A stretch of DNA of 64,000 nt, taken from contig JAEZFL010000027.1 of NCBI GenBank assembly GCA_023417515.1, forward strand, positions 1-64,000, in the 5' to 3' direction. Shown piece after piece: positions 59,801 to 64,000 of the stretch. Under the pieces are notes generated by a model that was not told the origin of the DNA, made no database searches, and saw only the letters and a list, made by a program, of their open reading frames with translations. Every line of letters starts with the position of its first letter. Position 1 is the first letter of the stretch. The stretch comes from Pseudomonadota bacterium (lineage in GTDB: Bacteria; Pseudomonadota; Alphaproteobacteria; Sphingomonadales; Sphingomonadaceae). A program made the translations under genes and the position numbers.

Positions 59801-60656
59801 CCATCACCTCGCCGAGGGGAAGGAGGAGGAGAAGATCCGCTTCCGCGACGTCGCCGCCCAGCCGCGCAAGATCATCTCCTCGCCGACCTGGTCGGGGCTC
59901 GAGAGCGAGCATGTCTGCTACAATGCGGGCTACACCAACGTCCACGAGCTGATCCCGTGGCGGACGCTCAGCGGACGCCAGTCGCTCTACCAGGATCATC
60001 ACTGGATGCGGGCGTTCGGCGAGGGCTTCGTCACCTGGCGTCCTCCGATCGACACCAAGACGGTGCTTCAGGTGCTCGGCAAGATCCCCAACGGCAACAA
60101 GGAGATCATGCTCAACATCCTCACCCCCCATCAGAAATGGGGCATCCACTCGACCTATACCGAGAACCTCATCATGCTCAGCCTCAACCGCGGCGGGCCG
60201 ACGGTGTGGATCAGCGAGGACGATGCCCGTGCCGCGGGGATCGAGGACAATGACTGGATCGAGGTGTTCAACGTCAACGGGGCTCTGACCGCCCGCTCGA
60301 TCGTGTCGCAGCGGATCATGCCGGGCTCGGCGATCATGTACCATGCCCAGGAGAAGCTGGTGAACACGGTCGGGTCCCAGATCACCGGCCAGCGCGGCGG
60401 GATCCACAACTCCGTGACGCGCATCAACATGAAGCCGACCCACATGATCGGCGGCTACGCCCATCTCGCCTACGGCTTCAATTACTACGGGACCGTCGGC
60501 GCCAACCGCGACGAATTCGTCGTCGTCAGGAAGATGAGCGAGGTCAACTGGTTCGACAAGGCCGCCGACGACAGCGCCAACGTCGCCGGCGGAACCGCCG
60601 ACTGGGGGACCGGAGTGAAGGGCGGCCGAACCGCCTCGAAGGAGGCCGCAGAATGA
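56856..60656 (+). CDS. narG: Respiratory nitrate reductase, alpha subunit
   Basis: A 1266-aa molybdopterin enzyme reducing nitrate to nitrite on the cytoplasmic face of the membrane. The FS0 cluster ligands are His50, Cys54 and Cys58 in THGVNCTGSCSW, with a later Cys in PRGCPRGASYSW. The molybdenum ligand Asp lies in WYCDLPPSSPQTWGEQTD. Length and start match membrane-bound NarG. It follows narK by ten bases and overlaps narH by four. Confidence 0.97.
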   Translation: MSHFLDRLTYFRRQREKFSEGHGILTDESREWEDAYRKRWAADKIVRSTHGVNCTGSCSWKIYVKGGIVTWETQQTDYPRTRPDLPNHEPRGCPRGASYSWYLYSGTRIKYPLVRARLIRHWREARETMTPVAAWTAIVEDLDKRRDWVSKRGRGGFVRVGWDEVTEIIAAANAYTIKKYGPDRIAGFSPIPAMSMISYAAGSRYLSLIGGNLLSFYDWYCDLPPSSPQTWGEQTDVPESADWYNAGFLLVWGSNIPMTRAPDAHFYSEVRYRGAKSVVIAPDFNEAAKFSDMWLHPKQGTDAALAMALGHVVLKEFHVDRQAEYFADYTRKYSDFPLLVKVVERDGRLVPDRLLRAADLADGLGEGSNPDWKTVAFDELSGELVAPLGSAGFRWGDKGKWNLEEKDGRGRDVRLRTTLKDHSDAIEPVAFPYFGGTAPHDFVATGHDEVLMRNVPLKRLDFADGSSGYVATVFDLFCANYGVDRGFGGDNVAKSFDEDLPFTPAWAEKVTGVPRQAIIQVAREFADTAEKTKGRSMVILGAGLNHWYHMDMSYRGIIALLVMCGCIGQSGGGWSHYVGQEKLRPQTGWLPLAFGSDWTRPARQMNGTSFFYAHTDQWRYESLKVSEILSPLAPAGDWSGSMIDYNVKAERMGWLPSAPQFDANPIEWGNRIHASGADPASVVADALKAGDLKPASIDPDNPKNWPRNMFFWRSNVLGASGKGHEYFLKHLVGSLHGVIGTDEEAAGLERPRDVVWHDEAPVGKLDLMVNIDFRMSTTSIYSDIVLPTATWYEKHDLNTSDMHPFIHPLSAAVDPAWETKSDWNIFRAIAKKFSDVAPEVLGVEHDLVTTPILHDSPGELAQPYEPRDWMKGECEPVPGKTAPNVHLVERNYPETYARFTSMGPLLEKLGNGGKGIGWDTKKEVELLGDLNGRVLEGPTAGRPKIDSDIDACETILMLAPETNGEVAVKAWAALGQATGRDHHHLAEGKEEEKIRFRDVAAQPRKIISSPTWSGLESEHVCYNAGYTNVHELIPWRTLSGRQSLYQDHHWMRAFGEGFVTWRPPIDTKTVLQVLGKIPNGNKEIMLNILTPHQKWGIHSTYTENLIMLSLNRGGPTVWISEDDARAAGIEDNDWIEVFNVNGALTARSIVSQRIMPGSAIMYHAQEKLVNTVGSQITGQRGGIHNSVTRINMKPTHMIGGYAHLAYGFNYYGTVGANRDEFVVVRKMSEVNWFDKAADDSANVAGGTADWGTGVKGGRTASKEAAE

Positions 60657-62182
60657 AGGTCCGTGCTCAGATCGCGATGGTCCTCAACCTCGACAAGTGC
60701 ATCGGCTGCCACACCTGCTCGATCACCTGCAAGAACGTTTGGACCAACCGGGAAGGCGTCGAATATGCCTGGTTCAACAACGTCGAGACCAAGCCCGGCA
60801 TCGGCTATCCCAAGGACTGGGAGAACCAGGAAAGGTGGAAGGGCGGCTGGGTCCGCAAGAAGAACGGCAAGATCGTTCCGCGCCAGGGCTCCAAGTGGCG
60901 CATCCTGTCGAAGATCTTCGCCAACCCGCACCTCCCCGAGATCGACGATTTCTACGAGCCCTACACGTTCGAATATGAGTGGCTCCAGTCCGCTCCGGAG
61001 CTTCAGGCGCAGCCGACCGCGCGGCCGCGCTCGCTGGTGACCGGAGAGCTGCTCAACAAGATCGAATGGTCGGGCAACTGGGAGGACATGCTCGGCGGCG
61101 AATTCTCCAAGCGCTCGGCGGATTACAATTTCGACGGCGTCCAGAAGGAGATTTACGGACAGTTCGAAAAGACGTTCATGATGTACCTGCCGAGGCTGTG
61201 CGAGCACTGCCTCAATCCCGCCTGTCTCGCGTCGTGCCCGTCCGGCGCGATCTACAAGCGCGCGGAGGACGGCATCGTCCTTATCGACCAGGAGAAATGC
61301 CGCGGCTGGCGCATGTGCGTCTCGGGCTGCCCGTACAAAAAGATCTATTACAATTGGTCCACCGGCAAATCCGAGAAGTGCATATTCTGCTACCCGCGGA
61401 TCGAGACCGGTCAGCCGACGGTGTGCTCGGAGACCTGCGTCGGGCGCATCCGCTATCTCGGCGTCGTCCTCTACGACGCCGACCGGGTCGAGGCCGCCGC
61501 GTCGGTGGAAGACCCGAAAGACCTCTATCCGGCCCAGCTCGGCGTGTTCCTCGACCCCAACGACATTGCCGTCCAGGAAGCGGCGCGGGCCGAGGGCATT
61601 CCGGATCAGTGGCTCGAGGCCGCGATCCGCTCGCCGGTCTACAAGATGGCGGTCGAATGGAAGATCGCTTTCCCGCTCCACCCGGAATATCGCACCTTGC
61701 CGATGGTGTGGTACGTGCCGCCGCTGTCGCCGATCCAGTCGGCCGCGGAGGCCGGCAAGATCTCGGCAAAGGACGGAATGCCGGACGTGCGCTCGCTGCG
61801 CATCCCGCTTCGTTATCTCGCCAACCTGCTCACTGCCGGTGACGAGGAGCCGATCGCCCACGCGCTCGAACGGATGCTCGCGATGCGCGCCTATATGCGC
61901 GCCAAGAGCGTCGAGGGCCGCATCGACGAGGCGATCCCCGAACGCGTCGGTCTCACCCGCAACACGATCGAGGAGATGTACCGGATCATGGCGCTCGCCG
62001 CCTATGAGGACCGCTACGTCATCCCGACCGCCCGGCGCGAGCTCGAGGAGGACGCCTATGTCCTTCGCGGCTCGTCCGGCTTCGGCTTCCGCGAGAACAC
62101 GCTCGGCTCGACCAAGGTCAATCTGTTCGGCGGCGGCGCCAAGAAGACTCCCCGCAAACCTTATATGGACATCCCGACATGA
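60653..62182 (+). CDS. narH: Respiratory nitrate reductase, beta subunit
   Basis: A 509-aa ferredoxin-type subunit carrying electrons from NarI to NarG. Four cysteine groups hold one 3Fe-4S and three 4Fe-4S clusters: CIGCHTCSITCKNVW, CEHCLNPACLASCPSG, CRGWRMCVSGCPYKK and CIFCYPRIETGQPTVCSETC. The Trp in CRGWRMC marks the 3Fe-4S site. Both ends overlap neighbours by four bases. Confidence 0.97.
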   Translation: MKVRAQIAMVLNLDKCIGCHTCSITCKNVWTNREGVEYAWFNNVETKPGIGYPKDWENQERWKGGWVRKKNGKIVPRQGSKWRILSKIFANPHLPEIDDFYEPYTFEYEWLQSAPELQAQPTARPRSLVTGELLNKIEWSGNWEDMLGGEFSKRSADYNFDGVQKEIYGQFEKTFMMYLPRLCEHCLNPACLASCPSGAIYKRAEDGIVLIDQEKCRGWRMCVSGCPYKKIYYNWSTGKSEKCIFCYPRIETGQPTVCSETCVGRIRYLGVVLYDADRVEAAASVEDPKDLYPAQLGVFLDPNDIAVQEAARAEGIPDQWLEAAIRSPVYKMAVEWKIAFPLHPEYRTLPMVWYVPPLSPIQSAAEAGKISAKDGMPDVRSLRIPLRYLANLLTAGDEEPIAHALERMLAMRAYMRAKSVEGRIDEAIPERVGLTRNTIEEMYRIMALAAYEDRYVIPTARRELEEDAYVLRGSSGFGFRENTLGSTKVNLFGGGAKKTPRKPYMDIPT

Positions 62183-62874
62183 GGCTGACCCTGAGAGCCT
62201 TCGCCGCCTTGCTCGGCTATCCTTCGGCCGAGCTCCAGGCGCACGCGTCCGAAGTGGCCGACGCCATCCGTTCGGAAGGCGCGTTGCCGCGGGCCGACCA
62301 GCGCCGCCTTCAGCCCTTGCTCGACCGGCTGGCGAGCGAGGAGCTGCTCGACCAGCAATCCGCCTATAGCGAGCTGTTCGACCGCTCCCGATCGCTGTCG
62401 CTTCACCTGTTCGAGCATGTCCATGGCGACAGCCGCGAGCGCGGCCAGGCGATGATCGACCTCGGCCAGCAATATATCGAAAGCGGCATCTACCTCGAGG
62501 CGAGCGAGCTACCGGATTTCGTGCCGGTGTTCCTCGAATATGTTTCGTGCCTCCCCGCCGCCGAGGCACGGGAGACGCTCGGACAGCCGGCCCATGTCTA
62601 CGCGGCGCTCGCCGAGCGGCTCGACAAGCGCGGCTCCGATTATGCCGCCATCTTCCACGGCCTCGTCGCTCTCGCGGGTGTTCGGCCGGATGCCGAGGCG
62701 GTCGCCCAGGTCGACGGAAACACCCCCGCGGTGGACGCGCCGATCGACGACGAATGGGAGGAGGCGCCGGTCTCGTTCAGCGCCGGCTCGGCGCATGAGA
62801 TGGGCGGCCCGACCGGCGTGGTCGCCAAGATCCGGGCATCCAACCGGCCAGTCGCAAGGGAGGCGGGACAATGA
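62179..62874 (+). CDS. narJ: Nitrate reductase assembly chaperone
   Basis: A 231-aa helical chaperone for cofactor insertion into NarG. It has FAALLGYPSAEL at the start, HLFEHVHGDSRERGQAM and ELPDFVPVFLEYVS in the middle, all NarJ signatures. Coupled to narH and narI by ATGA overlaps. Confidence 0.95.
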   Translation: MRLTLRAFAALLGYPSAELQAHASEVADAIRSEGALPRADQRRLQPLLDRLASEELLDQQSAYSELFDRSRSLSLHLFEHVHGDSRERGQAMIDLGQQYIESGIYLEASELPDFVPVFLEYVSCLPAAEARETLGQPAHVYAALAERLDKRGSDYAAIFHGLVALAGVRPDAEAVAQVDGNTPAVDAPIDDEWEEAPVSFSAGSAHEMGGPTGVVAKIRASNRPVAREAGQ

Positions 62875-63668
62875 ACGACTTCATCAATCAGCTGGCCTTC
62901 GGCTGGTATCCCTATCTCGCCGTCACCGTCCTCGTGGTCGGAAGCATCCTTCGCTTCGATGCCAACCAATATAGCTGGCGCTCGCAGTCGAGCCAGTTCC
63001 TGCGCCGCAAGCAGATGGTGATCGGCTCCAACCTCTTTCACATGGGCATCCTCGTTCTGCTCGCCGGCCATTTCGTCGGCCTGCTGACTCCGATCAACGT
63101 GTTCGACGCGCTCGGCATCGGTCATGGCTTCAAGCAGACCGCGGCCCTCGTCGTCGGCGGAATCGCCGGGGTGGCCGCGTTCGTGGGCTGCTCGTTGCTG
63201 CTCCACCGCCGGCTGTTCGATCCGCGCATCCGGCGCAGCTCGTCGATCGGCGACATCCTCGTGCTGGTGCTGATCTGGCTCCAGCTCGTGCTCGGCATTC
63301 TCACCACCTGGTGGACGATCGAGCATCTCGACGGCAGCGAGATGGTGCGCTTCATGAACTGGGCGAACGGCATCCTGACGCTCGATCCGGGCGCACCGCA
63401 GGAGATCGCGGAAGTGGCGCTCGTCTACAAGCTGCACATCATCCTCGGCCTGACGCTGTTCCTGATCACGCCGTTCACCCGGCTCGTCCACATCTGGAGC
63501 GCGCCGATCTGGTTCCTGATGCGGCCCGGCTACCAGATCGTCCGCTCGCGCCGGGCGCGCCGCAAGAGCGAGATGTCGCCGACCCGCGGCCCGGCGGGCG
63601 GAGCGCCGAGCTATGGCGGCGACACGGTGATGCGCCAATATGTCGAGGAAGGGCAGGCAGGCGCATGA
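62871..63668 (+). CDS. narI: Respiratory nitrate reductase, gamma (cytochrome b) subunit
   Basis: A 265-aa dihaem cytochrome b with five transmembrane helices, oxidising quinol. Haem-ligand histidines are in LFHMGILVLLAGHFVGLL and YKLHIILGLTLFL with TRLVHIWSAP. The C-terminal tail is basic and soluble. Four-base overlaps with narJ and the next gene. Confidence 0.96.
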   Translation: MNDFINQLAFGWYPYLAVTVLVVGSILRFDANQYSWRSQSSQFLRRKQMVIGSNLFHMGILVLLAGHFVGLLTPINVFDALGIGHGFKQTAALVVGGIAGVAAFVGCSLLLHRRLFDPRIRRSSSIGDILVLVLIWLQLVLGILTTWWTIEHLDGSEMVRFMNWANGILTLDPGAPQEIAEVALVYKLHIILGLTLFLITPFTRLVHIWSAPIWFLMRPGYQIVRSRRARRKSEMSPTRGPAGGAPSYGGDTVMRQYVEEGQAGA

Positions 63669-64000
63669 CCCGACGTCTCGATGTCATCAACATCGGCGAT
63701 CCCGCCCAGCGGCCGGCGCCGTCCATGCCGAGCGCCTGCGAGAGCCACGGCTGCAGCGGTGGCCCCGAGCCGCTGATCCCGCCGCCGCCGAGCTTCGGCG
63801 ACGTCATCGTCAACGGAGTCGAGATCGACCCCGAGGCGATCGCCCAGGAGATCCAGCACCATCCCGCTCCGGATGCGGAGACGGCCTGGATGGAGGCGGC
63901 GCGCGCGCTGGCGGTGCGCGAGCTGCTTCTGCAGGAGGCCCGCCGGCTTGGACTGGAGCCAGATCCCGAGACGGACGAGGCCGGCCGCTCGGAGGCCGAA
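63665..64000 (+). CDS. Peptidyl-prolyl isomerase of the PpiC/NifM type, N-terminal part
   Basis: The first 112 residues of a gene cut by the window edge. The N-terminal 40 residues are low-complexity with two cysteines (CESHGCSGG), and the following helical region EIDPEAIAQEIQHHPA and ARALAVRELLLQEARRLGLE is that of parvulin-type isomerases found at the end of nar operons. The catalytic domain would lie beyond the edge. It starts inside the narI stop (ATGA). A chaperone role in nitrate reductase assembly is likely but inferred. Confidence 0.75.
   Translation, partial: MTRRLDVINIGDPAQRPAPSMPSACESHGCSGGPEPLIPPPPSFGDVIVNGVEIDPEAIAQEIQHHPAPDAETAWMEAARALAVRELLLQEARRLGLEPDPETDEAGRSEAE

Noticed and set aside
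54032..62569. Several antisense frames of 690-920 codons and one same-strand frame of 886 codons across narK-narG-narH
   Set aside because: All are shadows of the nar genes in other frames, with biased composition and no recognisable motif.
1..64000. CRISPR arrays, rRNA, tRNA, complete insertion sequences
   Set aside because: No spaced direct repeats, no rRNA or tRNA signatures and no intact transposase were recognised anywhere in the window.

Overview
This is a GC-rich alphaproteobacterial chromosome segment, most likely from the order Sphingomonadales. The assignment rests on the carotenoid set (crtY-crtI-crtB facing crtW and crtZ), a short LOV-HTH photoreceptor closely resembling Erythrobacter EL222, a YerC-type TrpR-like gene in front of hisG, and a small integrase remnant of a type I associate with sphingomonads. 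Genes are tightly packed, with many 4-base ATGA/GTGA overlaps, so operons can be read directly. No rRNA, tRNA or CRISPR array was recognised.

Layout. (1) 170-12303 is a surface-glycan locus with unusual tailoring genes. It has an ABC-2 exporter whose permease and ATPase genes are separated by a cytochrome P450, two glycosyltransferases, a UDP-xylose synthase-like enzyme, a DxDD-containing terpene-cyclase-like protein overlapping a sulfotransferase, a UbiA-family prenyltransferase and two methyltransferases. (2) 12999-21089 is a complete cbb3 oxidase operon, ccoNOQP-ccoGHIS, ending in a small zinc-ribbon membrane protein. (3) 22202-30496 is a full histidine operon with a HisC-HisB fusion, a HisN-like phosphatase and, as its last gene, a blue-light LOV-HTH regulator. 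(4) 30480-38980 is an isoprenoid and carotenoid cluster (prenyl diphosphate synthase, ispH, crtYIB, crtWZ) with a sulfotransferase in line with crtZ-crtW. (5) 39365-43602 is a two-gene signalling operon, a KaiC-like ATPase and a hybrid histidine kinase. (6) 43603-48248 is accessory: a decayed integrase, an RIC/YtfE iron-sulfur repair protein, an SDR, an NnrU-family protein and a small operon behind a near-consensus Fur box. (7) 48325-64000 covers class II ribonucleotide reductase, an FNR-type regulator with hemN, moaA, and a nitrate respiration operon narK(fusion)-narGHJI-ppiC running off the right edge.

The parts fit together as a low-oxygen programme. The FNR-like protein has all four cluster cysteines, and FNR-type boxes (perfect or near-perfect TTGAT-N4-ATCAA) lie before ccoN, between hemN and moaA, and before narK. 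High-affinity oxidase, oxygen-independent haem synthesis, molybdenum cofactor synthesis, nitrate reductase, nitric-oxide damage repair and an oxygen-independent ribonucleotide reductase all sit nearby. A second theme is light and isoprenoids: carotenoid genes beside a LOV regulator, a KaiC-like protein and a PAS-rich kinase.

The best candidates for undescribed biology are the P450/cyclase/prenyltransferase/sulfotransferase-decorated glycan locus, the putative carotenoid sulfotransferase, the small Fur-box operon, and the zinc-ribbon membrane protein at the end of the cbb3 operon.
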